DNA of 64,000 nucleotides from contig CAZIAL010000004.1 in the NCBI GenBank assembly GCA_964536965.1, forward strand, positions 1 to 64,000, in the 5' to 3' direction. Every line of letters starts with the position of its first letter. Within the stretch, counting starts at the first letter, position 1. The notes beneath the pieces were generated by a model. That model worked only from the letters and a program-made list of their open reading frames with translations. It was not told the origin of the DNA and did no database searches. Position numbers and translations under genes: made by a program. Positions 43,349-53,500 of the stretch are shown here, piece by piece. This DNA comes from JACMQW01 sp964536965 (lineage in GTDB: Bacteria; Bdellovibrionota; UBA1018).

Positions 43349-44650
43349 TTGGCAAACGTATTTGGCGCATTGAATTCGCGGAATCTTGGAATCAGCGGGG
43401 CGCTCGCCTCGGCGATCCTACTCGCCTCGCCAGTGGCATTCGCCGCTGACCCGGACCAACCTCACATCGATAAGGCGCGCCTGATTTATCAGCGCCTCGC
43501 CGGCCGGACGCCGAAAATTACCGAAGCCAACTTCGTGGCCATGGTCGCGGACGTGAAAGCGGGTCGTCTCGTCGATGCCGCCGCGAAGGCGAGCTCGGAC
43601 GCAGGCTTCGTGAACAACACCCTTCGTCTCTTCGCGGCTCCGATCAACGCGAAGTCGCAGACGTACCAGGCCCTCGACCTGACTCCGGGGATGGCTTACA
43701 TCATGGGCAAAGTCCGCGATGGCGCCCCGATCAAGCAGCTGCTGACGGGAAAAGATTATTACAACATCGATCTGACGGGCGTCACCTGTAACAACAACGA
43801 AAACCCTTTCGCTTGTGCGACCCGCCTCGATCTCGATCTGAGCACGCGTCTGGTGCTGAGCAATACTCCGCAGCAGCCGATCATGTCGACGACGAACGGT
43901 GCGAACGGCGGCGCTCGCCAGCCGGCGCAGGTTCCTGCGAGTGAAATCGCCGGACTGTTCACGATGGAAGGCTTCGGCAGCGCCGGGCTTTTCGCGGGTA
44001 CGAACCGCGCTCCGATCCAGCAGTTCTACAACCAGCTCTGGTGCACGCCGAACCAAAACCTTCGCGCCACCCAGGACGTGATCGGTAAATGGGTCGGTCG
44101 CGACATCAGCCGCGATCCAGAAGGCACGGGTCTCACCGTTTTCCGCAAAGAGTGCCAGTCGTGTCACTTCGCCATCGACGGCATGCGTGGAGCTTTCGCT
44201 TTCTTCGATACGGTGGATGTGAACGACCGCAACCTCGTCGCCTATGCGGCGAATGCCCAGGGCGTTCCGACGAACGCCGTGGTTCCGAAATACGCTCGCG
44301 GCGTGGCGACCTATCCGGCGGGATACGCCGTGGTCGACAACTCCTGGGAGCTGATGTTCACGGCGGCGCAGAAAGCGACGCTCGGTTACGACGGCTCGGG
44401 CCCGACCTCGGGTCGCGGCGTCGCTTCGATGGCCGAAGCGCTTACGCACTTCGACGCTCTCGAGAAGTGCATGGTGAAGAAAGCCGCCGAACTTGTTTGC
44501 CCGGTGGATCCGAACCTGAGCACGCTCGGAACGAACCAGCTGCTGAGCGACAAAGCGAAGCAAGAGTTCGTCGATGAACTGAAAAATTCCGGAAATCTTC
44601 GCAAGATTTTCGAAATGATCGCAGTTCGCCCGGAGTGCCTGGGTAAATAA
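43349..44650 (+). CDS. Exported c-type heme protein with DUF1588-like motif
   Basis: TTG 43349 gives 433 residues with a signal peptide cleaved near FAA-DPD (about residue 33). One heme-binding motif CQSCH is at residues 269-273. The context RKECQSCHFAIDGMRGAFAFFDTVD resembles the DUF1588 pattern C-x2-CH-x3-DP-x-G....FD. Other cysteines at about 147, 156 and 232 could form disulfides. DUF1592/1588/1585 proteins often pair with Tat-exported partners, and a DUF1501 protein lies two genes downstream. A redox role in the envelope is inferred; the electron donor is unknown. Confidence 0.72.
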   Translation: MANVFGALNSRNLGISGALASAILLASPVAFAADPDQPHIDKARLIYQRLAGRTPKITEANFVAMVADVKAGRLVDAAAKASSDAGFVNNTLRLFAAPINAKSQTYQALDLTPGMAYIMGKVRDGAPIKQLLTGKDYYNIDLTGVTCNNNENPFACATRLDLDLSTRLVLSNTPQQPIMSTTNGANGGARQPAQVPASEIAGLFTMEGFGSAGLFAGTNRAPIQQFYNQLWCTPNQNLRATQDVIGKWVGRDISRDPEGTGLTVFRKECQSCHFAIDGMRGAFAFFDTVDVNDRNLVAYAANAQGVPTNAVVPKYARGVATYPAGYAVVDNSWELMFTAAQKATLGYDGSGPTSGRGVASMAEALTHFDALEKCMVKKAAELVCPVDPNLSTLGTNQLLSDKAKQEFVDELKNSGNLRKIFEMIAVRPECLGK

Positions 44651-44705
44651 TCGATCGGTTCGTCTTAGGGGATTTATTTCGGGGAAGAAGATCCGGGGGG
44701 ATCAT

Positions 44706-45383
44706 ATGAATTCGAAAATCAAACTTTCAGCGAAGATGGTCGGAGGAGCGCTCGCGGTGTTACTCGCCGGCGGGTGCGGCATGGGGAAAGATCTCTCCGA
44801 CGGCCTCGCGACGCCATCCACGAACTACGCGCAGTCGGAAGCGGTCTTTAAAGAGGTGAGCTACGGCGAAGCGGTCGGTACCGTCGTCACCCCGAACTTC
44901 CGTTCGGCGACTTCGCAGTTCCTCGATCTGATGGGGATCACGCTCGCGCAGGCGAACGCCGTGCGCGGAGTGCTCGGAAGCGCGCAGGGCAACCTTCCGG
45001 AGATCGGTGTCTCTTCGAACATGGGCGCGAACCAGGTTTTCGCCTATACGAAGATTTACAACGCCGCTTGCAACGACAAGTGCCGGCTCGACCGCGCGGG
45101 CACGACTCCGGCGGGCGAACGCGCCTGCGTCTTTAACTTCGGCCAGGCTTATAACTCCGCCGGAAATTTGGCGGCCTGGGATGCTTCGATGTCGAAGTTA
45201 TCCGAACTCCTCTGGGGTCGGACCGAAATCACCGCCGGCGAAAAGGCGGCTCTCGATACGCTCCGGAACGAAGTGGCGGGCGTGGCCGCGGGCAAGGGCC
45301 TGAACGTTGCGGATACCACCACGGCGGCCTTCCAGGCGGTCTGCGTGGCCATGGCGCTCGCGCCGGCCCATATCGTTCAGTAA
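44706..45383 (+). CDS. Lipoprotein in the redox locus, unknown function
   Basis: This 225-residue protein has a lipoprotein signal with lipobox LAGGC at about residues 20-24. The mature part has four further cysteines (NAACNDKCRLD, ERACVF, AVCVAM), likely disulfides, and no CXXCH. It is mostly helical by eye. It sits between the heme protein and the DUF1501 gene with a 55-base gap upstream, so it is probably part of the same envelope complex. No known family was recognised. Confidence 0.75.
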   Translation: MNSKIKLSAKMVGGALAVLLAGGCGMGKDLSDGLATPSTNYAQSEAVFKEVSYGEAVGTVVTPNFRSATSQFLDLMGITLAQANAVRGVLGSAQGNLPEIGVSSNMGANQVFAYTKIYNAACNDKCRLDRAGTTPAGERACVFNFGQAYNSAGNLAAWDASMSKLSELLWGRTEITAGEKAALDTLRNEVAGVAAGKGLNVADTTTAAFQAVCVAMALAPAHIVQ

Positions 45384-45485
45384 GTCCGGAGGTTTTCGGG
45401 CGGGGGCCCGTGAACTTGAATAGTTAACCAGGGTTTAGGCGGTTTAGGTTTCAGTCGAAAAAGATTCGGGTACCAAGGGGGCTTT

Positions 45486-47027
45486 ATGCTAATTCGGATT
45501 CACAAACAATCTAAGGACTTTCTCGACGGCAAACAGCACGATCCCATGCTGAATCCCGAGCGACGCCAGTTCCTTAAAGAAGGATTCGCCGGCGTCGGCT
45601 CCCTGCTGATCATGCCCGGAATGCTTTCGCTGCTTCGGGCGAATCCAGCCCGCGCCGAAGTGTTGGCCTGTAACCAGCGCCCACTCGGAACCACCTTTAC
45701 CCAAGTCAGTCTTTCCGGCGGTAACGGGACGAGCTCGATGGTTTACGCCTGGGACGCCGCGGGCGCTCCGCTCCTCGGGAACAGCCGTTCGCTCGGAACC
45801 TTCGCGAACAGCGGCCAGGACACGACTTCGATCGCGGGACTGACCCTTTCGCAGTCCGATATGTTCTCGACCTTCCTTCGCGGCGGCGGCGGCGGAACGC
45901 TGACCGTGAACGGCACGAACATTCCGCGTCTTTTCGACGCGGCGATGACGACCACGATTCTTTCACGCCTCTCCGGCGGAGCGGTCGCCTGCCCGAACGA
46001 TGACGACACCGATTCGAATCCGCTGAACGTGATGAAGTTCTTCGGCAACCGTTGCGGTCTCCGTAAAGGGGTCATCGCCGACGTCGCGGGTAACCCGGCG
46101 CGGGAACTTTCGATCGACGGCCTGCGGAACAACTTCTCGACGCTCCAGCTCGGCGGAAACCTCGCCAACGTCGGCGCGGCCGCCACGCTCCAGAGCAATA
46201 CGCTGAACGACTCTCGCCAGGGCGAGTCGCTGAAAGCGGCCGTGGACAAACTGACGAAAGAGCAGTCGGGTAAACTCGGTGGAAAAGTCGGCTCGGCCGA
46301 CTTCGTGAAGAATATGATGGCGGGACTCGACGCCGCGAAGGTGAAGTTCGATCCCGTCTATGCCGCCGACGCGCTGGATCCGACCCGCCCGGTGAACGCC
46401 GCGGTCCTCGATCCTGCGAACGGTCTGCGGATGAACTACGCCAACCTTCCGGCCGAATTCAAGCGGATCGTCACGCTCACGGACGCGCTCACGAAGCAGA
46501 ACTTCGGCGCCGTGAACATGACCTTCGGCGGATTCGACTACCACCTGAACTCGCCGGCGGTGCAGCGCCAGGAGCGCCACGCTTTCGTCGCGCGGATGAT
46601 CCTGGTCTGGGCCGCGAACCATATCCTTCGCCAGACCAACGGCGTGATGATGATCAACACCGACGGTGGGATCGGATTCAACGACCAAGCCCAGAACACG
46701 GTCGCGAACGGCGACGCCGGTTCGAAGAACATCACGCTCATGATCCACGTCCAAGGGGCGGGCGCCGCCGCGGCGAAGCCAGTCTTTAAACTCGGCGGAC
46801 GTTTCGGAGCCCTCGCGGTTTCGGAAGCCGCTCAGCGGGACAACGTTTTCGCTTCGCGCCGGGAAATGCCGAGCGTCGCGATCCTTTACACCTTCGCCCT
46901 GCTCTCGGGGCTGGTCGTAAATGGACAGCCGAGCGAAACGGAGTTCTTGGCGGCGATCAACGGAGGGCTGAACCTCCTGCCGGGCGGCGTCGCCCAGCTT
47001 CGCTCGCTCAGTCTGTTGCGGACCTGA
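45486..47027 (+). CDS. Tat-exported DUF1501-family protein
   Basis: This 513-residue protein has the twin-arginine motif RRQFLK at residues 26-31, a hydrophobic core and a cleavage site near ARA-EVL. The C-terminal half contains MTFGGFDYHLNSPAVQRQERHAFVARMILVWAANHI, the characteristic DUF1501 GxFD-x-H region, then INTDGGIG. DUF1501 proteins belong to the alkaline-phosphatase/sulfatase-like fold group and are usually paired with heme proteins in the envelope. Tat export implies folding or cofactor loading before export. The exact chemistry is unknown. Confidence 0.77.
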   Translation: MLIRIHKQSKDFLDGKQHDPMLNPERRQFLKEGFAGVGSLLIMPGMLSLLRANPARAEVLACNQRPLGTTFTQVSLSGGNGTSSMVYAWDAAGAPLLGNSRSLGTFANSGQDTTSIAGLTLSQSDMFSTFLRGGGGGTLTVNGTNIPRLFDAAMTTTILSRLSGGAVACPNDDDTDSNPLNVMKFFGNRCGLRKGVIADVAGNPARELSIDGLRNNFSTLQLGGNLANVGAAATLQSNTLNDSRQGESLKAAVDKLTKEQSGKLGGKVGSADFVKNMMAGLDAAKVKFDPVYAADALDPTRPVNAAVLDPANGLRMNYANLPAEFKRIVTLTDALTKQNFGAVNMTFGGFDYHLNSPAVQRQERHAFVARMILVWAANHILRQTNGVMMINTDGGIGFNDQAQNTVANGDAGSKNITLMIHVQGAGAAAAKPVFKLGGRFGALAVSEAAQRDNVFASRREMPSVAILYTFALLSGLVVNGQPSETEFLAAINGGLNLLPGGVAQLRSLSLLRT

Positions 47028-47067
47028 TGGCCCATCGCGGTTCTGACGGTGACTTAAGGGGAACGTT

Positions 47068-48255
47068 ATGCGGAAAAATTTCCTAAAATTAGCGGTAATC
47101 GGGTGGGCGTTCGCGCTCACGGCCTGCGTACCTATGACCATGATCGGCGGCGGTAAGTTGGAAGACGCCGCTATGGCGGTCTATCCGATTCGCACCGATG
47201 TATCGGACCTCTCCAGCGGTCTGGAAGCTTTCCGTACGGTGGTGGCCCCACTCATCTCCGATTCTCAGTGTACCGCCTGCCATACGACCCAGGCTCCGAC
47301 CCTCGGGTCTTCGGTGATCGAGATCGCTTACGAAGCCGCGATCTCTCGGTTGAATAAAACGAATCCCGCATCTTCCGCGATCATCTCGAAATCGCAGGAT
47401 GGCCACTGCGGGGGCTGCTCGACCGCGTCTCGTTCCGACTGGACTTCCGCAATCGAAACCTGGGCGCGCGTCGAAGTCGCGCTCGGCGGTAGCGGCGGCG
47501 GGCCTGGCCCCGCCGGTCCCGGAGCCCAGCCGGCGAATCCTCCCGTCGATCTCGGCACGCCGCCGGTCTTCATGACTCCGGTCCAGCAGATGAACGGCAC
47601 GGGCGGAAACAACCGACTGATCTCGCTCGCCGGCCGCGGCGGCGCGTTCGGCGGGGTGAGCCTCATGATCAACCTCCAGGATCCGTACGCCGCGGTGGCG
47701 AACACGGCGCGAATCTTCACGGTTCGGCTCCAGAACAACTCCGGCAGCTATATCCTGGTCCGCGGAATCCGGATTTTCCAGAGCCAGGATGCGAACGTCG
47801 ACCCGACCAATCCCCAGGACTTCCTCCCGGACGTCGGCGCGGCGTTTAGCGACGTCGACGCGGTCATCTATCCGAATGCGACGACCCAGCTTTCCTTCGG
47901 CGAAGCGCTGATGTCGAAATCCGACGGCCTCTTCTACGCCTTCGGATTCCAGGCGCTCGAAGTGACGAACGCACCGACGTGCAAAGCCCAGGCGGTCTTC
48001 AACAATACGGTGAATCCGATCCTGAACGCTTGCACGGGCTGCCACAACGCCGGAGGGTCCGGATCGGGCCGCTGGACGCTTGCGGCGGACGCGACCAATC
48101 GGTGCCTGCAGTCCTTGCAGCGCTCGGATCTGAACACTCCGATCGCCTCTCGCCTGATTCAGGCTCCTCGGTTCCGGGTGCCGAACCATCCGAACCAGGC
48201 GCTGAACGACGCGCAGGTCGATACCATTATCAACTGGATCACGCTGGAACAGTAA
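47068..48255 (+). CDS. Heme c-binding lipoprotein (two CXXCH, one CXXCS)
   Basis: This 395-residue protein has lipobox LTAC with Cys20. CTACH (68-72) and CTGCH (322-326) are heme c motifs. A third place, CGGCS (114-118), lacks the histidine. The middle part (about 160-300) is beta-rich (ISLAGRGGAFGGVSLMINLQDP, TVRLQNNSGSYILVRGIRIF). A Gly/Pro linker lies at about 140-160. The protein is presumably anchored in the outer or inner membrane facing the periplasm or surface, acting as an electron carrier with the neighbouring flavin protein. Confidence 0.8.
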   Translation: MRKNFLKLAVIGWAFALTACVPMTMIGGGKLEDAAMAVYPIRTDVSDLSSGLEAFRTVVAPLISDSQCTACHTTQAPTLGSSVIEIAYEAAISRLNKTNPASSAIISKSQDGHCGGCSTASRSDWTSAIETWARVEVALGGSGGGPGPAGPGAQPANPPVDLGTPPVFMTPVQQMNGTGGNNRLISLAGRGGAFGGVSLMINLQDPYAAVANTARIFTVRLQNNSGSYILVRGIRIFQSQDANVDPTNPQDFLPDVGAAFSDVDAVIYPNATTQLSFGEALMSKSDGLFYAFGFQALEVTNAPTCKAQAVFNNTVNPILNACTGCHNAGGSGSGRWTLAADATNRCLQSLQRSDLNTPIASRLIQAPRFRVPNHPNQALNDAQVDTIINWITLEQ

Positions 48256-48294
48256 TAGAGAATCCGCTCAAGCAGCCTCTTAACTTTGGTTTCT

Positions 48295-49170
48295 ATGAGC
48301 GAACGATCTCTCCTGACAGTTTCAAAACGACATATGGCCACGGATTTCCATTTCGAGGTCGTGGTCGATGATCGGACTCTCCGCGCGGGAGACTCGGTGC
48401 TCCTCGAAGCGCATGCGGCGGTCGATTCCATCGAAGACGAGCTCACCGAATTTCGCGACCCTTCCCCAGTTCGGTGGCTGAACGACGCTGGCGTCGGCGA
48501 GTGGGTCGCGCTCACTCCCCATTTCCAGCGCATTCTCGCGCAGTCCCTTCGGCTCCAGAAGGAATCCGCCGGTTACTTTTCGCCTTTCGCGAAATCGGAA
48601 GGGGAATTCAGCGAGGGCGATCTCGAAATCGAAAGGGATCGCGTGCGCAAGCGAGCGGACGGACTCCGCATCGGATTCGGTGCGATTGGAAAAGGTTATG
48701 CGCTCGACCATGTACGCCTCCTGCTCGAGCGGCACGGCTTTCTCGACTACCGGCTGAACTGCGGTGGATCGAGTTGGATTCTTCGCGGCGGCAACGCCGG
48801 AGGCGGGCCCTGGGAAATCCAGTGGGCCTGGGACCGCGACGCCGATGGGGACTATCGAGGCCAGGCGCTCGCTCTCCGTTCGGACGAGTCCCTTGCCATC
48901 GGCGTTTCCGGGGTACTCGAGCAGGGGAATCATTTTCGTTTTCGCGGGGCGCCGGCGCCCGACGGGATCATCAGTGGATTTTATGCCGGTCGATCGGCCG
49001 CCGAGGCCGACGCACTCTCCACCGCGCTCTTCGTGGGCGCGAGTCTCGAAGGCGCCGAAATCTTGACGAAGCTCGGGAGCGTCTTGCGAGATCCGTCGCT
49101 CGCATATGTAGATAAGACCGGACAGATCGTTTACAATCGATGCTTCGAGAAACGTTTTGGGCAGTCCTAA
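48295..49170 (+). CDS. apbE: FAD:protein FMN transferase, ApbE family
   Basis: ATG 48295 gives 291 residues. Family features: HMATDFHFEVVV near the start, FSPFAK, LRIGFGAIGKGYALD, YRLNCGGSSWILRGG, SLAIGVSGVLEQGNHF and SAAEADALSTALFVGA. ApbE moves FMN from FAD onto Thr/Ser of partner proteins. Most ApbE proteins are exported lipoproteins; this one has no signal peptide, so it may act in the cytoplasm. Its substrate is probably the FMN-binding protein encoded 28 bases downstream. Confidence 0.9.
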   Translation: MSERSLLTVSKRHMATDFHFEVVVDDRTLRAGDSVLLEAHAAVDSIEDELTEFRDPSPVRWLNDAGVGEWVALTPHFQRILAQSLRLQKESAGYFSPFAKSEGEFSEGDLEIERDRVRKRADGLRIGFGAIGKGYALDHVRLLLERHGFLDYRLNCGGSSWILRGGNAGGGPWEIQWAWDRDADGDYRGQALALRSDESLAIGVSGVLEQGNHFRFRGAPAPDGIISGFYAGRSAAEADALSTALFVGASLEGAEILTKLGSVLRDPSLAYVDKTGQIVYNRCFEKRFGQS

Positions 49171-49198
49171 CCGCAGTCCGTTCGAACGAGGAATGATC

Positions 49199-49726
49199 AT
49201 GCAATCGAAGAAGAAAACGTCCCTCATCAAGTCCACTTTTCTGACCGCCGCGATGGTCGTCGAACTTTCGCGGATGAGCGCGTTCGCCACGGAGTTCGAG
49301 CCGCTCGGCAAGGCGATCGAGGGCACCTTAGGAACCAAAAAGGCTTTCAAGAAAAGTTTCGCGTTCGAAGGAAAGCCCCTGGACGTGTTTTATGCGAAGG
49401 ATGGATCGGGTAAACCGACCAAATTCGCTTTCGTGCAGAAGGGAATTTACGAGCCGAACTGCACCCACACCTGGATCGTCGGGGTCGAGGCGGGCAGCGG
49501 AAAAGTTTCCCAGGTTCGCGTGGTGGAAATGTCCTGTCCCCATGCTTATCCGACGAAAACCGAAAGCTTTTTGGGTCAGTTCAAGGGCAAGGGAGCGAAA
49601 GACGCTCCGAAGCTGAAAGCGGATATCGCGACGATCGCGAAGGCGACCGGCTCCTCGGTTCTCGCCATCGATGCGGTTCGCCGATCGGTGGTCGCCGCTT
49701 CGAAGCTGAAAGGGAAAATCAAGTAA
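49199..49726 (+). CDS. Exported FMN-binding-domain protein (probable ApbE substrate)
   Basis: ATG 49199 has GAGGAA about 5 bases upstream and gives 175 residues. A signal peptide ends near AFA-TEF at residue 30. The C-terminal segment IAKATGSSVLAIDAVRRSV aligns with the FMN-binding motif (S/T)GATxTS..., with Thr150 in the flavinylation place but Lys where Gly is usual. C88 and C113 may form a disulfide. Adjacency to apbE strongly supports covalent FMN attachment. It may pass electrons to the heme lipoproteins encoded upstream. Confidence 0.75.
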   Translation: MQSKKKTSLIKSTFLTAAMVVELSRMSAFATEFEPLGKAIEGTLGTKKAFKKSFAFEGKPLDVFYAKDGSGKPTKFAFVQKGIYEPNCTHTWIVGVEAGSGKVSQVRVVEMSCPHAYPTKTESFLGQFKGKGAKDAPKLKADIATIAKATGSSVLAIDAVRRSVVAASKLKGKIK

Positions 49727-49755
49727 AGGCCCCCAGGATTTCCCGGACCTCGACT

Positions 49756-50529
49756 CTAGAGCGCCTTCTTCGCCTTGGGCGAGGAAGGCGTTTTCGTTTT
49801 ATTTCCACGTTCCATGGTGGGCGCACCTGCCGCGCCGGACGCGGGTTCATCCGGAAACGCCGCGAACGAAATCTTGCTCTTTAGCGCGTCGTAGAGATCA
49901 CCGACATTCATGCTCTCGATGTTATATTTCTTATCCTTCGGATTCTTCGGATAACAAACGAAGGCGGTGAAATCGAAGCTGTCGATCTTAATCGCCATCT
50001 CGTTCAGCTGCACCTTCTTCGGCTTCGCTTTCGAGCCCGGCGGCGGGAGCTGAACGCGCTCCTTCTGGAATCGGGTGAGCGGGTGGTTGATGTAATTCCC
50101 TCGCGCATCCGTGCCGTTCAGGCCGAAACGGAAACGAGTGGGTGGGGCTTCTTTCGCCGCTTTCGGGTTCTTCTTAAGATGGGCGAGGTAGTCGGCCGTA
50201 AATTCGCCTTCTTTATGGGACGGATCCTTCAGTTCGTCCTCGCGACCGTAGGTCACCTTCGCGGTGAAATCGTCGGGGCGCGGACAGCGGCCGATTCGCG
50301 TGAACCCGTTCGCATTCTGCCGGAGCGAGCATCGAATATGCTTGCTCCGGGACGGAATGGGAATGTCCGCGACGCCTTCGTTGGTCTTAAATTCGTTCCG
50401 AAAGCAGAACTCCGTGTTTTTCAGCGTCTCTAGATTCTGGATCCGCAGGTTTTCCGTCTCCGGGTCCGCGATCGCGAGCGATGCGGGGAGGAGGGAGAGC
50501 ACGGCCAACGCGAAAGGAAGCTTTCTCAT
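49756..50529 (-). CDS. Exported protein coupled to the RND transporter
   Basis: This 257-residue protein has a signal peptide (cleavage near AIA-DPE). The mature part carries four cysteines (EFCFRNEF, HIRCSLRQ, GRCPRPDD, FVCYPKN) and a Lys/Pro/Ser-rich end. No lipobox or coiled-coil hairpin is visible, so it does not look like a typical membrane-fusion adaptor. Its ATG overlaps the RND stop by 4 bases, implying a shared job. The function is unknown. Confidence 0.72.
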   Translation of the reverse strand: MRKLPFALAVLSLLPASLAIADPETENLRIQNLETLKNTEFCFRNEFKTNEGVADIPIPSRSKHIRCSLRQNANGFTRIGRCPRPDDFTAKVTYGREDELKDPSHKEGEFTADYLAHLKKNPKAAKEAPPTRFRFGLNGTDARGNYINHPLTRFQKERVQLPPPGSKAKPKKVQLNEMAIKIDSFDFTAFVCYPKNPKDKKYNIESMNVGDLYDALKSKISFAAFPDEPASGAAGAPTMERGNKTKTPSSPKAKKAL

Positions 50530-53500
50530 TTCCCGATATTAAACCGAGCCAGTCGAAGTTGGAACGAGTCCAAAACGGCGAAAGCGGAAGGCAGCACGAA
50601 AAGCGTCAATAAGGAGCCGCCGACCAGACCCCAGCCGAGTGCCATCGCGATGGGAACGACGAACTTATCGATCCCTCCGATCCCGTAGGCCGTCGGCATA
50701 AGCCCACAAACCGTCGTAAACGTGGTCAGGAAGATCGGACGCAAACGCGTGGAAGCGGCGCGTACGATGCTTTCGGGACCCGCTTTTCCTTCGGCGCGTT
50801 CCTGGTTTACCGCGTCAATGAAGACGATCGCATTGTTCACGATCACGCCCGCGAGGGCGATGATTCCGAGCATGCCCATGAAGCTGAGGGGAAGCTGATG
50901 GATGAAGAACGCCCAGATCACGCCGATGATCCCGAACGGGATGGAAGCCAGGACGAGCAAAGGCTGGAGAATCGACCCGAAGGTCAGAATGAGAATGAAA
51001 AGAATGCCGAGTGCCGCGATTCCGAACGCGCGAATCATGGACTGAAGGGACTCCTGCGTATCTTCGTCTTCGCCTCCGAAGGCGAAACTCACGTTCGGAA
51101 ACCGGGTCCGTAGTTCGGGAAAGAACTCCGCGATTTTCGCGCTCATCTGGGTCGCGGACGAAAGGCTCGTATCGATCTCTCCGAGCACCCGGACTTCGCG
51201 TTCGTTGTTCTCATGCTCGTAAGACGTCACCCCGCGATGGCTTTTCAGCTTCGCGACGCGCGAGAGGGGCACGAGGTTGCCCTGGGCGTTCGGCACGAGG
51301 ATCCGGGAAAACGAGTCTTCGTCGGCACGGTCACTTTTCGGAAATGAGACGCGAACGTCCACTTCATCGTCGAGGCTGCGGATGGAAGTCGCGACGATTC
51401 CGTCGAAGGCGGCGCGAACGGTATTTCCGATCTGGGCGACCGAGAGCTGCGCGGCCCGTGCCTCGCTCCCGTCGACGATCAGCCGGATCTCTTCCTTCCC
51501 TTCGGCGTAAGAGTTCATGATGTCGAGCGCACCGGGAAGGGATCGCACTTTCTCCTCGAGGGCGTGCACCGCGGGAAGGATCTCCTCGAAAGTATTCCCC
51601 CGAACCGCGACGCTGATCGGCTTCCCGACCGGCGGGCCTCCCCCCGCGCGTTCGAAGGTCAGCGCGACGATCTCCGCCGGCTTCGCGACTTGCTTCTTCA
51701 TCGCCTCGATGATCTCGGCCGCGGTCCGGGTGCGGTTCTCTTCCGGATGCAGGTAAACCGCGATTTGCCCGACATGGCTTCCTCGGCGCGTATTCGGATC
51801 GTTGGGTTCCTCTTGCTGGACTCCAACGAAAGTGACGTAATCCTTCAGCTCGTTCTTCGGCAGGGTCTGGAGCTGTTTTTCGATGTCGATGAGATAGGCT
51901 TGGGTGGTTTCGAGGCTGGCACTCGTCGGCGCCGTCAGCCGGACGAAGAAAATCTCGATTCCTTCCGGAGGAAACAGGACGAAGCGCATGGTCGACGCGA
52001 CCCCGATACTGACCACGAAAAGGAGTCCGGCCGCGCCGACGGTCTTCCATTTATTCAGGACGAGTTTCGTCAGGACGCGAGCATAAGCAGGGGTGATCCG
52101 GTGATCCCACGTCCGCTTGAACCATTCTCCGAATCGCCCGATTCCTCGCAGTTCAGTCACGCTCGGAAGGACGTCTTTCCGTCGGACGAAATGGGCGATG
52201 TGCTGTGGCAGGATGAAGAACGCCTCGAAAAGGGAAGCGGCCAAGGCGAGGATGACGCCGACCGGGATCTGCCGTACGAATTTTCCGAAAATACCGCTCA
52301 TAAAGAGCATCGGAAGGAACGCCATGGTCGTGGTGAGAACGGATGCGGTCACCGCTTTCCAGATTTCCTGGGTGCCCTTGCGAGCGGCGTCCTCCGGAGA
52401 GTCGCCTTGCTCCATCCGACGGGCGGCCGCATCCATTACGACGATCGCGTCATCGACGAGCATTCCGGAAACGATGATGAAGCCGAGCAAGGAGATCAAA
52501 TTCAGGCTGAATCCGAGGTAGTGGAACAGGATCATGCCGCCGAGGAAAGAAAACGGAATCCCGAGCGAGACGATCATCGCCATTCGGAAGCGAAGAATCA
52601 GCGTGAGAACGATCAGCACGAGCACGAGGCCCACCATCAGATTTCCGGAAAGGATTCCGATCCGGCGGTCGATGTATTCCGACATGTCGTTCACGAGCGT
52701 GTACTCCACGCCCAGTTTTCCCAGCCGATCCCTTTCTTTCGCCATGTGGGCCTTCACGACGTCGACGACCTTGATCGCGTCGGCGCGTTCCTTCTTCAGG
52801 ACGGTAAGGCTGATCGACGGCGCGCCGTTCGTCCGGCTGAGCGTTTTGGCTTTTTCGAGTCCGTACTGGACGTGGGCGACGTCGGCGACGCGGATGGGGC
52901 GGCCGAAGTCGTTCGCACGGATCACGGTGCGCGCGACCTCGTCCGCGTTCTTGAATTCGCCGACGGTCCGCACGAGTTTTTCCTTCTCGTCGATGGTAGG
53001 ATTCTTCGCCTCGAGAGTTCCGGCGGGGACCGATACGTTTTCCCCGTCCAGCGCCTGGACGACCTCGTCCAGGGAGAGACGATAGCGAGCCAGCTTCGAC
53101 GGATCCGCCTCGACCTTCACTTCGAGGTCGCGGATTCCGAGGGGAGAGACCTTCGCGACGCCCGGAAGTTTTTCGATTTCTTTTTCGAGCGCGCGGGCGA
53201 TCGCCCGAAACTCGACCGGATCAAGCGTGCTTCGGAGGGAGACCTCTACGATCGGGGTGAGCGTGCTCTTCACCGCGACGGCCTTCGGATCTTCCGCGCC
53301 GGACGGAGCGTCGAACAAATCCAGGATATCCTGGACGTCCGCTTTCGCTTCCGTTTCGGTCGTCTGATCGGGGTCGAGCTGGAGAATGATTTCGCTCATT
53401 CCTTCGACGGAAACCGATCGCATTTTTTTAATGCCATCGACTTCGCGCAGATCCTGTTCCAGGGGGTTCGTCACCAGTTTTTCGACTTCTTCGGGCGACG

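Noticed and set aside
45432..45449. Direct repeat of GGTTTAGG (telomere-like) before the DUF1501 gene
   Set aside because: There are only two copies, 9 bases apart; too short to call a repeat element or binding site.
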